This document shows positions 37,767 through 48,684 of a stretch of 64,000 bases of DNA, one piece after another; positions within the stretch are counted from its first letter, which is position 1; each line of letters opens with the position of its first letter. A program made the translations under genes and the position numbers. The notes beneath the pieces were generated by a model, which made no database searches, was not told the DNA's origin, and saw only the letters and a program-made list of their open reading frames with translations. The DNA is taken from positions 10,478,001 through 10,542,000 of the forward strand of contig NC_135124.1 of NCBI RefSeq assembly GCF_050908995.1, read 5' to 3'. The stretch is from Andrena cerasifolii (taxonomy: Eukaryota; Arthropoda; Insecta; Hymenoptera; Andrenidae).

Positions 37767-40066
37767 GACATGTACGTACAAGTAGGAGCCTCCCATCCTC
37801 TCGATACACCCCCGTTGGCATCGCCACGACGTCGATCTATTTACCCCTACGGCAGGACACTTCGCTGCCGTGTCAATGCGACCCCCGTTGAGAATTCCAT
37901 TATCACCGCCACGATTTATGCCCGTCCCTCCTCCAGGCGTGTAGAAATGGAGCCCTCCCATTCCTCCGGTGTAATATACGTCGCGAAGAGCCCGCGGAAA
38001 CAGATTTTCACTGATTCGAATATTCGTGGGATCGCCGCGTGGGTGGTGCGTACACTATTATGAAAGGAGTTACACTAACTTTTGTAGAATACAACTTCGA
38101 ATTAAAGGAATATTTAGATTAAGGGGAGCTCAGATTATCATCAGATATTAATAATTTGGGATATCAAACCTTTGTTTATTAAATGAAGTGCAATGAGCTT
38201 CGTGATATTATAATATAAAATTCCGAAAACTGTACCGAGTACAAGTTCCTGAGGGGATCATTCAGCTCGAGGGTATATTACGCAGTCTGCCGGTCACCAC
38301 GCCTCTTCTAACACCCGCCTACGATAGCTTTTTCGCATGCGTGGTATAGATTCACCACTGTGACCCCATACAAATTACAAACACTTTTATCATTTTCTCA
38401 TTATCCAAAATTCACGTGCATTACTTATCGCACGTCTCCTACTAATTGTAAGCCTCAAACATTCGTGCAATGTATGCACAATAACACGAAATGCAATCCA
38501 CGTCCCTTTTATCGAAATATAAAAAATAACAATACACAAAGCCTTGCCCGAAGTAGACGAGACCAAGCGAAAGGAATCGTCGCCAGTCCGAGCCAGATGC
38601 CTCTCTTAAATTCCCCGTTTCACGCGTAGATTTCGATACACGGAAGGAACTCTAGTGCTCCACAACCAAATTATCCCCCTATCCTCTTACCTCCCCTGGA
38701 GAAAGAATCGCGAGGGTTGAAGGTGCTCGACGCCTTAATAGAAGCAAGAGTTGCCGCGGAGCTGACAATGGCGCAGCGGGTGTTCGCGATATAAATATTT
38801 GTCTTCCAAGTGCCCCGCAAGATCTCGGGGTGCGAGCATGTGCGAGGTGGGGTTGCCGACGCGCAGGCGAGGGGTCAAAATAATGGCTGGGCGACGAGGT
38901 GTGCCCTGTTACGCGCGTGAATGTGTAATGCGCCCCTCGCGAGGTGGTTTTCGAAGCCGGAGGAAAGCCCTGAGCCACTCGAAAGACAAAAAGCTACCTT
39001 AGCGGAGATCGACCCGCATATCTTCTCCTGTCAACAGTTTGTGGGAAAGTTTCCGGGGAATATGAAATGTCAAACCTCGATCGTGACGCTCCACGCACTC
39101 ACCATTGTTCCCGTTTCTCAGGAACGCCGATGATCGAGAACTATGTACAGTAAAACATTCAACAATCCGTTGGATTCACTATTCTGTGACCACTTTTTAG
39201 ACAGTCTGAGAATTGTAAACTCCAGATAATAAGAATTGCGGAAGCTTCTGGGTCCTATTTTTACCTAAAATTTTCGGCTCACTTGTAGATGAAAATCACT
39301 TCTTCATTAATCGTACTATAAAAAAAAACTTGTACCCTCCGTATTATTTACTATACTGTCACAATTGTAACAAAGGCTTGAGCTTTTGCTAGCAATGCAC
39401 GATAAGTCTGTGATCGAGGATGGATAATTAATCTGCACGCCAAATACGATCACTCAGCGAGCTTCTCGGATGCAAAATATATTCGCGCAGCCATGATTGA
39501 TTCGCCTGGGTGGTTCGGGGACGAGCAAGGTCCCGTTTGACACTAATATCTCTGCGTTGGCTCATCCCGACAGGACTAAAAGCCGCCCCTTCCCAAGAAT
39601 CGGACATCTACATTCACCGCGCAGGATAATGCTGGCTCCCGCAGATGGCAAGGACAAATCACTTAACGCGACCTGGCCGCCTGCTCGTTGCTCTTCGTCC
39701 TCGCCTCGCGGGGTGACAAATTATTTTCCATTATCACCGTCGATGACGTATACGCTTGGTGGTAAAATATGAGCATGCTATTCCCAGGAAACGGGGTTTA
39801 ATTAAAGGAGGGATCTTGAGAAATAGACGACAACGAACTGAGTAGTTAATTCAACGGTGTCTAATTAACTGGGCATTCGGGATGTCGCTTCGAGAAACTT
39901 GATTATAATCTAATACGATGATGGTTTAATTTGAAAGTTTGCGTTGTTTCAAAGTAGATCAAACTCAGGAAGATTCAGGGGGTGGGAGTGCTTTTTAGAT
40001 TTTCGTTTCACTCTCAGGGTTGTCGCGGTTTTAAAACTCTTTATGGAACTTTATACAGTGCATGGA
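37767..40066. other. Intergenic, no gene supported
   Basis: Short frames only. 38690-39010 is CpG-rich with open frames on both strands (about 100 codons, minus strand) that show no domain. No RNA gene or regulatory motif is recognised. Confidence 0.45.
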
Positions 40067-40350
40067 TTAAGGGGGCATTCCGGCTAGCGCGCCGATAAAT
40101 TCAGCGATATTCTGGAATTTATTGCGACGAAAATAATTATAGAAATGGAATAAAACTCTTTTTCTATTTATTAAACTACATTTCTACAGCAAATAAAAAA
40201 TATAAAAGTAACAAAATTTTTTTTTTAAATGATTTTGAAAGCGGTCTTGGTAACAGTACATTTAACAGTACATTCTTGAGGATACGCACTTTCGAAAAAT
40301 GTTTAAAAAAATCGATTTTTTCAACCAGTCCAATAGGAACGACCCCTAAA
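40067..40350 (+). repeat. Dispersed repeat beginning TTAAGGGG, copy at 40 kb
   Basis: The left end is TTAAGGGGGCATTCCGG. The right end, on the other strand, reads TTTAGGGGTCGTTCC (40336-40350), giving an imperfect inverted repeat and an element of about 280 bp. The start and an internal GCGATATT..GGAATT segment match the 14094 copy. TTAA at the left would suit a piggyBac-type insertion, but the right flank is TTTA, so the class is uncertain. Confidence 0.45.
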
Positions 40351-42777
40351 TAACAAACCTAGACTACTATTTTCTATAAACCAAATATTTCACTTATGGA
40401 AAAGACTGTCGAACGTGCTAATCTTCGCCACAGTCAAACACCGCCTGATCGTTCGATTGAAAATCAACAAGGTGGGAGCGCGATGTGTAAACAGAGCGTA
40501 TTGCCCTACAACGTGGAGAATCCCTGTTTCCGGTATCGTGTAAATAAGTTTGCAAACACATCCCTGTGATGACAAAGATGGACTTACTTTTGAAGCACAG
40601 TAACAAGCGAAGAATAGTAAACAAATGATATAAAAATGTCCTCCTGCTAAAAACTTCCGGGTGTTAAAAACAGCCACGAAACAATTTTACCAATAACAAA
40701 CAGTAGCAACCGAAGATTATACAATATTCAGATTATAATCCGAGGCGAACCGCCCTGCGCAAGAAAAGAAGAAAACAACACCCAGCGCGTGCTTTGAAAC
40801 AGCCTCCCTCTGCCCGGAGCGTCTAGTGAAAGGGACCGATGAACAGAGATTTTGTCATCGAAATTCACTGACAGCCTTCCACCGGACGCCATGCGTGGCC
40901 CTGCACCTCGCCGGATCGAGATGAGATGTCGTTTTCAGCGCGTTTTCTAGGGCCCACGATGTACTCGAGGAGAGAGGACGAAGGAGGGCGATACACGGGG
41001 CATGAATGGACGCGGGGCATTCAGTGTTTAATCAAGGATCTATGCCGGCTGAATGCCTTCGAGGAGTACCTTTGTGCCCGTTCGCGTTACGAGGCGAGTC
41101 CTTTCTGAAAAGTGAGGGCGTGGGAGGAGTAACGACGCGGGGGGACGAAGGATGTGTACGAGTGCCTCTTTCTCCGGGCCTTGGACGTTCCGTCCGCGGT
41201 AGGATAAGGCACAGGTGGCCTCTTCGTACCTTCACGCACCACTAATTTCTTCCTCATTATCCTCCGCAGGCGGTCATTCGAGGTTCCGAGCTTCTTGTTC
41301 CGCATTTACCTACCCATTGTTAGCCGAGGGATCCCGCGGATCGCGTCTTCCCTCTCGAACGTGATCTCCGTTTCCTTCGAACGGGAGATGCTGAAGAGCA
41401 AGTTAGAGGGCGTTAGGTGCCTCGGTGAAAAATAAAAGAAAGTCATGTTTCAGATTGAGCTTAATCACCACGAATCTGTCTCGCTTTGAATCTCGATATG
41501 ATAATGGGCCACGGAGTCTATCCATCTTTGCGTCCTCTGATCCTAAAGATCCTTCACTCTCCAAACTTTAGCATACGCAGGTACTACCTCCACCTCTATT
41601 CCTACAATTTCCTTAATACACTTCTTCCACCCACTTCTTTCTGTCTCTCCACTAAATATCCCAATTGATATGCTGTGTTATCCCTAATCTCTGCCAACTT
41701 ATTCCTTCCTTTCGCCATTACTTCTTCCTGCTTCCTTCAACTCTTCGTCATCTCCAGGATCTGACTAAATAGCAAAGGAAGAAGACTTGCAAAGGGTAGA
41801 AAAGCAGGGCAGACTTCAAAGAGTTCAAAGGCCCAAGATGTGATCGAAATGATTTATTTGCTGGACCGTGGTCCCATCGCAGGAGAGATCCAGGGGTGAG
41901 AAGCTAAAGGGAAGCAGGAGCGCTCGCATGCGGAGTCACGTGTACAGCCTCAGGGTCGAGTGCGTGCGTCGCGTTTGCTTTCCGCTTTTGCGGCGCGCGT
42001 CGTTCCAGGATCACACCCTCTCGAGCACGCACTCCTAAATGCCGCTCGCCTGGCTCGATTAAGGTGACTGTCACTACCTCGGGAAAGGGGATTAGTATTT
42101 CAATTATTTACACAATGAGACATGGCCCTACTTCTCCCGTCCTCCTTGCAGCGCGCCCTTCGCTCATACGAATGTCCTTGTCGCGCGCACCGCGTTGCAT
42201 CCTCTTTGTCCAGTGCGGATAACGTCGAGTGGCAGCGTCCACGTGGCGATGTTTGCTCGCCGGCAATTCAAGCTTCTCCAGGGGCTTTTGATCGTCCCAG
42301 CTGCATCGGTAAACCGAGCCCAAGACCCACCCCGGACCATGCCAGGATAAGTTATTCTTCTACCTTATCGACCATGTTAGGTCGCGTTTCAGGTTGCGGG
42401 ACCGTCAGGCGTAGAGTGCTGTGTGTCAGGTTTAAGGTAGTTTTGCTTAGGATTAAGCTGATCTAATCTAAACGAGTGCATTCGTACAATTTCGATCTAC
42501 CATTTCCCAACTCTTTTTCTTATTCAGATTTAATTTAGGTCTGTTATCTTAAATTATAAACAGCAGAAAATTATCGGGTTCAAAAGAATCCTGACAGGAG
42601 GAATTATGTAGCAATGTGCTCCCGATATCTAAATACAGTGTTCTGCGCAAGTTACTCTTGAAATAAATGAACAGAACTGAAGAGGAATTCAACAGTATTC
42701 AATTTGCACAGTTGTGGGATCAGGAAGCCCCATAAAAGGTAGCCGGAAATAAGAAACCGCGGAGAGGTAAAGAGAAA
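40351..42777. other. Intergenic, no gene supported
   Basis: Short frames on both strands, mostly in the CpG-rich stretches 40920-41300 and 41930-42400. None shows a signal peptide, domain or consistent splice phase. Confidence 0.45.
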
Positions 42778-42856
42778 CCTCGGTGGAGTTGGTTAGGCGG
42801 CTGACCGGTACGCAGAGGATCCGGAAGACAGTAGGTTCGAGTCCCAACGCCCGAGG
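42778..42856 (+). pseudogene. tRNA-like unit (decayed tRNA or SINE head)
   Basis: Over 79 bases the ends pair as a 6 of 7 bp acceptor stem (CCTCGG with CCGAGG). The B-box is near consensus (GGTTCGAGTCC, 42834-42844), and an A-box-like TGG..AGTTGGTTAGG starts at 42784. Four T residues at 42861-42864 would stop RNA polymerase III. However, the 5' half of the D-stem appears deleted, the T-stem pairs poorly, and no convincing anticodon arm forms. It is therefore a decayed tRNA or the head of a tRNA-derived SINE, not a working tRNA. Confidence 0.45.
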
Positions 42857-42865
42857 CCTCTTTTC

Positions 42866-45072
42866 CCGTGGCTCCCGAGCACGTAGAAACTTTACGAAAC
42901 CGATTCCTACAGAATTAACTAGAACCTAACGCCCAGTAATTACTTTACGACCAGTCGATTGCCGGGGATTGATGTCATACCATCCACCCGTCAGGTATAC
43001 CTTCGAACTTTCTGAAGAACCCCGATAAAACCGCGTCGAAAGTCGTTTCGCCCGATGCAAATTATTCGCAGCAATTCGAATGCTTGGATTCCCCATCCAG
43101 AACTACCATATCGGGCATGGGAATCGACGGTGCGACTCGGACCGCGTTTCCCATCGTCCGAGTGGGCGTAAAACTATCGAACAGCGGTAGTATCGAAGGT
43201 ACCCCGAGGGTGAAGGATCCCAGAACACCAAGGACGTTCACTGCCCCCGCGACTGAAACGCATACATATAGAGAGCCCACGATAGTCCTGTCTGGCGCCG
43301 GGATAATGAAGCTGCTTGGACGGGGCTGTCGATCATTCGCGGCGGGGTAGAATTATCGATCTAACTGCGTGAATATTTTATTCCGTCGAGAGCTCCGTTT
43401 CTGCTAGTCGCTGCTGAATTTAACGGAGAAGGGACTGGGATTAATAAGGAAAAATAAGGTGGCGTCGATCCTCGATAACCGTGAAACGTTTCAAGACTAC
43501 CGGTTCTAACCGCGAGCTAGAAGAGCGCGGAGTTGAAAGAGCATTGAGGAATTGGACTTTGTTCGAGTGGGAATTAGGCTCGATAAATTTGCTGCGATTG
43601 GAATTGGAACAAGTGGTTCAAAGGCAATTTAGATTTAAGAAATGGGAATGCGATTTTTGAACACACTTGTTAGATGGTGAGTTAGTCTTAGGATTTTGAA
43701 TACTAGGATTGTTTTTTACAATTTGTGCTTTGATCAATTACTCTCAGCATACCACGATTACACCTAAAGATCCATATTAATCACTAACCTTAAGAAGTTG
43801 TTCAAACTGCATTCAGGCTCCACGTCTGTATCAACGCGGTTTTGATAGATCGACGCGATTTAAGGTAATTTTTGTCCGCAATTAAGCGATGACTGCTTTC
43901 GACCTGATAGCTGGGTTCACAACGAGGTATTTATTCAGGACATAATTGTTAAATTTGTAGCAATCCTGGCTGTCTCGCGTGGACACGTTGATAACGGTGG
44001 ATATCCAATGTGATTTACAAGCTCCAATTAATGCCAGAGTTGAATCATAAGGGAGGATTGTGTCTGTTATTAAAGTGGACCGCTGCTTGCATGAAATAAT
44101 TCGGTATGTTAGGAGTTGAATAATTGACCTGTCTTGGCGATCGTGCAGTCATTGTTTACCATGAAAGATGGTCTCTTCTTTTTGATAATCTATAACTCAT
44201 CAGTTTGGTACTCGAGCAGAGAAGCGTGGTGGAGTTATTTCACTGAAACAGCGCAGGCGTTGAACGTCCCGTAGCCGTGGGCCAAAGTGGCGATTGTTAA
44301 ATTAATTTTTCTTCCGCATCACGATAAAATCGACGTCCTGAGAGTCGATCGAGAGCACGGATCAAGTTTTGAAGTGTGAATTACTGTTGCATGATTGGTC
44401 CTCTTCTGCCTAGCATAGCATTATTCTCTGGACTTGATCGCTTTATATCCGACTTTAACATACTCCTTCAACCCCTCTATTATCGACTTACCTTCGCGTC
44501 GATAATGACCGCATAAATCGTTCCGTAGTCGAATGGACAGTGAACGCGCGACGTCCTTTATTTTCCAGCACGCAACCTTGCGCGGGGCAGGAATTTCCTT
44601 TGAGGGGCCATTACGCAGATTATGGGAAGAATTCGACCTCCCTTCGGTGCCGGAGCATTGATCATGCCCGTGGTGTGAAAATTATTGAAAATTAACGTTC
44701 ATTTAAGACGCATCAAAATATTTCTCATTTTTTACCATCTGAAACGTGCATTATGCGTATCGCATTGCGGATCGTGTCCTGGCGAGTGTATAGAGAGTTT
44801 AAAACGGAGTGTTATTTCTTTATTTTCTGGGGAACAGGTAGAAGTCGGCCTCGAAGCACGAAAATGTGATGTTTCGTGTATCGAATATGACAATCAGGAG
44901 ACTTAATGACTTAGAATATGATACTCGAAAGATCGTGTCTCTCTGTTACAGTAGTTAATGAAGGTTCTATTGCATAGTGACGCCAATGAAGTTTAACAAA
45001 GTCTGAAGAATCGCTCGAATTTCATTTCTCAAATGTACCAACTTTCAGGATATCTGAACATGTTTGATCGCA
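42866..45072. other. Intergenic, no gene supported
   Basis: 43062-43350 is open on both strands (72 and 88 codons) in GC-rich DNA without a domain. The remaining sequence has mixed composition and only short frames. Confidence 0.45.
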
Positions 45073-45074
45073 TA

Positions 45075-45613
45075 CGGTGGGTCAACAAATTATTGGCACA
45101 CCTTTTAAAACAGAATAACTTTTTTAAAATTGCTCCAAACGACTTGAGTTTTTTCAGAAGGTAGGATTAGTTTACTAGGTGACGTGTTCCCCGTTTTGAA
45201 GAAAATTGCAAATGGACGGAATAGCGAAGAAAATAGTGAAGGCAGCTTTTACAACTTCTTTATCTGAGCTTGCAATGAAAATTTAAAAATCCCGTTTGTA
45301 GATTTAAGTAATTTGTATTTGTACAAACTGAACATTTACTAAAATTTACTAACCTAAAGATTTGATATATTTCGATGCCTGTTGCTTATTTGGATTCTTA
45401 AATTTTCATTGCAGGCTCAGATAAAAAAGTTGAGAAGGGGACTTCACAATTTTTCTCTCCATTCCGACAAATTGCAATTTCTTTCAAAACGGCGAAACAC
45501 GTCACCTAGTAAACTAATTCTTCCTGCTTCTCAAAAAATCTCAAGTCGATTGGATCAATATTAGAAAAAGTATTCTGTTTTAAAGGGTGTTCCAATCATT
45601 GTTTGACTCACCG
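45075..45613. mobile_element. Tc1/mariner-type fold-back MITE, 539 bp with arms of about 215 bp
   Basis: The left end CGGTGGGTCAACAAATTATT..GGCACACC matches the right end read in reverse, CGGTGAGTCAAACAATGATT..GGAACACC. The inverted match continues inward for about 215 bases per arm, including TAGTTTACTAGGTGACGTG and TGCAATGAAAATTTAA, around a spacer of about 100 bases (45293-45391). TA precedes the left end; the right flank is CA, a likely decayed TA. This end pattern is typical of Tc1/mariner relatives. No transposase is encoded. Confidence 0.8.
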
Positions 45614-46426
45614 CAAGTCGAGTACATTATTTCAAGGAGCAAAGAGAACCGCATCGACGCTCGTGTCATGGCAATTGAATTTATTACAAAGTTTCTTTCG
45701 AAGAATGACAATGGTTGCACAGCGCTAAGGGCAATATTCCATAGTAAAACATTAGCTACGGTGCGCACTGTGGAGCGCCTTTATCGTGACGGTATCACCT
45801 GCAACGTATCGGTATGCTGTATCGTTTACATGTAAAATAGGGACGATTAACGCGCGCTTAGCCTACGAGGATGAGCAACAATCGAACGAACGGCATTCGT
45901 TTCGGCGATTCGACGCTTTTCCCAGACACATAGCGGCGGATCGGGGAAAAGGTCGGGCGAGCTTACATGGAAACGATCGAGACCGTATAATTTAAGGTGA
46001 GTGTACGCGCGTAACACGTTATTCAAAATGGCAGGAGGAACTATCTCAAAGATTGAGGTAATGAGGAAGAATGAGCTATTTAACCCTAAATAAAATAACG
46101 TTGTCATCTTACGAGCTAGGGTGGACCCAGGGGCGACCGCGGGACCGTCGAGTGAGACGCTTCCTTTGACGGGGCTGGGCGTCTTAAAAAACTAGAGGAA
46201 AAACTTAAGGTTAAGGGGGTGCGGAGACGCTGCCGTGACAAGTCAGCGCGTCCATCGCAGCGGCGGAGCCGTCGAGTATCGATTAAAGATGCTTCGTAAA
46301 GGATTAATGAATTAAATTAGTCTTGGGTGGAGTCCGAAAGGTGAGGCCCTGGCAGCTGCGACTTCTCGATACGCTTTTTCATCGCAGAAGCGTCGCCGTG
46401 GACGAAAAGCACGCGACAAAACACGT

Positions 46427-46951
46427 TCAGTCGAATTCATTTTGCATCTCTCCTTGCATCTGCTCGCCGCCAGTTTGGTGCTGATAGCGGCAGGGCGACG
46501 AGTGATTGTCTGGTCGGTGCTGGTTGCTTGTCTCCTCTGAACTGTTTTTTTGTTTAAGTGTACTACTGTATGTATACACTTGCTGAGCACTCGATGGACA
46601 ACGGTTCACATTCTTTTCTATCGAGATATCGGCAGTTTCAATCGCTTGCTTTAGCACTGCAATATCAAAGCTACTCCATTATAATTCAGAATGTGACCTA
46701 TTCGCCGCTCTTGCAAATGATTGTGACGTAAATCCTTGCTCCCATCTGTCCACAAATCTCTTACATCGAAAAGTGTCGCGGTAATCTTTCACAAACGCAA
46801 CGAAACTTTGTCCGACTCTCAGCTTCGCAAAAATAAGAACTGTCGCGGAAGAGGGGTACATTTTTTTCAGACGTTGCGGAAGAAACAGTTGAGTGAGTGA
46901 AGGAAGTGGCGTACAATTAGAATCACAACATGAATAGCATCGAAAATTATC
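46427..46951 (-). pseudogene. Broken open frame, possibly a decayed unknown gene
   Basis: One minus-strand frame stays open for about 175 codons with a single TAA (46679-46681) before its TGA at 46427. Random sequence of this composition would give several stops. The frame contains FRCYSCCDSNC, then LRVGQSF, and a Ser/Gln-rich end. Downstream of the stop, TTGATATTGCAG could be a splice acceptor, which would remove the stop. No domain is recognised with confidence. It may be a pseudogene, an exon pair, or chance. Confidence 0.2.
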
Positions 46952-47320
46952 TCAGAATCGTCGACTGAACAACGAGACACTGTTGCCTCTTCGCCGTTAC
47001 ACACACGTCAACGAAAAACACGCTTCTGACTAACGCGATCACAAAAATTACGCAACTTGCGTGGCGCCACGACCGGGGAATTGCCCGCGGCGAGGGACTC
47101 GATCGCTGGAGAGAAAGAATCGTTCCTAGGGCGATACAGCGATGTTAACACGATGGGCATTTAGGTAGCAGACAAAAGTTCCCATCTTCGCTACCCAAAC
47201 GCGCAACTTTCGTTCCTCCAGTTTCGCAACCGACGGGGGATCTCTTGAAATTCGCCGCGTTTCGTACCGTCGAATCGTCCAGCGACCTTTCTGGATCGTT
47301 CGGAATGGGCACGCACGATG

Positions 47321-47414
47321 ACGATCGACACGCGAGCTCTCTTAGATCCTAGAAGGCCGTCCTTAAAATTAATCGACGAGGCAGTTGCGTTGGTAAGAGC
47401 GAAAGTATCAGTCG
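47321..47414. repeat. Duplicated block, distal copy
   Basis: About 95 bases starting GATCGACACGCGAG and containing GTCCTTAAAATTA, GAGGCAGTTG and TCAGTCGT are repeated in the same order and orientation at 48490-48590. Identity looks near 75%. No frame is shared, so it is a non-coding segmental duplicate. Confidence 0.6.
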
Positions 47415-48489
47415 TTTTCGTATTATCGATCATCGTCGCGACATATTGGACGAGTCGCCGAGCTTGCGACGTAGTCTCTCATTTTCTAATTAAAATTATT
47501 GTATCTGCCATGACGGACAGACAGAAGTTTAGCGATTATGTCACGAATGCAGGTTACTACAACTATTTGTTAGCTCTGGGTCTAAGTAATAGGAGTTTTA
47601 GATAAAAGATTTATGAGGCAACTGGTGGCAGCCAGCTGCGTCATCGAAACAGAGAATTCCATATTATTCTGAGACTACAGCTTCTTGGTTCTTTAAAATT
47701 CAAAAGCTTTTGACTCATTTTTTAATAAAAACGTCAAAGTGAATAATATCCTCAACTTCGTATTCTCTTCGTAACCTCGACCACTCCGATGAAAGACTCG
47801 ATCGCGAAGCTCGCCGAGGATCTCTGTGACCTTTTCCAGGCCACAGAAACGACGGAGGTGACGACGAACCGATCATTACCGTCGCTATTAACAAGCTCAC
47901 CTATCTGCGAAACTCAGGTGTACCATGTGTTTAACAGAATCGTTCCCTCGCTACACGATTGACATTGAATTCTCGAAATTACATCGCGCGTAGTCGACGA
48001 TCGTATTTCGAACACGTTGAGTCCTAAACACAGTGTGAGTCCACTTTATCAGCTACAATATTTCCCTTACTTGCGGAGTAACGGAAAATGTTTCACGCGT
48101 ACATACAATTGTACCAGGACGCAATTCCACTACGTATCTCCTTTTAATTAATTTCTATTTGATATATTTATCTCGGTTATTCTACTCCTCCAAACAAATT
48201 ACATCATTCATCCACTTCCTCCTGTTACAATTCTCCAAACACCTTGGCATCGCACCGTGCACGCGTGAAACACTGTACTCCATCAGCTCCAAAAGGAAGA
48301 AGCACTTTATAAGTCCCCAGTCTCATCCTAATCCTAAAAATCTCAGTCATAAAACGAATGAAGATCCACAAGCAACTCCATCGACAAGAATTCAAAGTCC
48401 CTCTCCCCTCGACTCGTCCCATCGCGTGTCCCCCGGCTCGCAGAGCATATAACAGTCCATACGTCCGTGAAGATCGACCGTGCACGACC

Positions 48490-48590
48490 GATCGACAGCC
48501 GCGAGTGATTCCTTAGTTCCTAAAAGGGTCGTCCTTAAAATTACTTTCTGAGGCAGTTGAGTTGGAAGTAGCAGAAAGATCAGTCGTGTT
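48490..48590. repeat. Duplicated block, copy in the 3' flank of the chitin-binding gene
   Basis: This partner of 47321-47414 starts about 95 bases downstream of the stop codon of the minus-strand chitin-binding gene. It may therefore be 3' UTR sequence. The distal copy could be the remnant of a local duplication that included the gene's 3' end, but no coding sequence of the gene is visible beside it. Confidence 0.6.
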
Positions 48591-48684
48591 GCGTCCCGTT
48601 TCGTTCCGTCAACGTCCAGCAAACATCACGCCGGGCTTGCCTCCGTTGACGTTCCTATCACCCTCCTCGCCGTGTTCGCCCCCC

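Larger units (their letters stand above)
45616..48684. other. Intergenic, downstream of the chitin-binding gene; holds a duplicated block
   Basis: Contains a broken open frame (46427-46951) and one copy of a duplicated block (47321-47414), both listed separately. Other frames are short. Sequence just below 48684 is the 3' UTR of the minus-strand chitin-binding protein; a candidate ATTAAA signal on that strand lies near 48143. Confidence 0.45.

Noticed and set aside
43062..43350. Open frames on both strands (72 and 88 codons)
   Set aside because: Mutual antisense openness in GC-rich DNA without domains.
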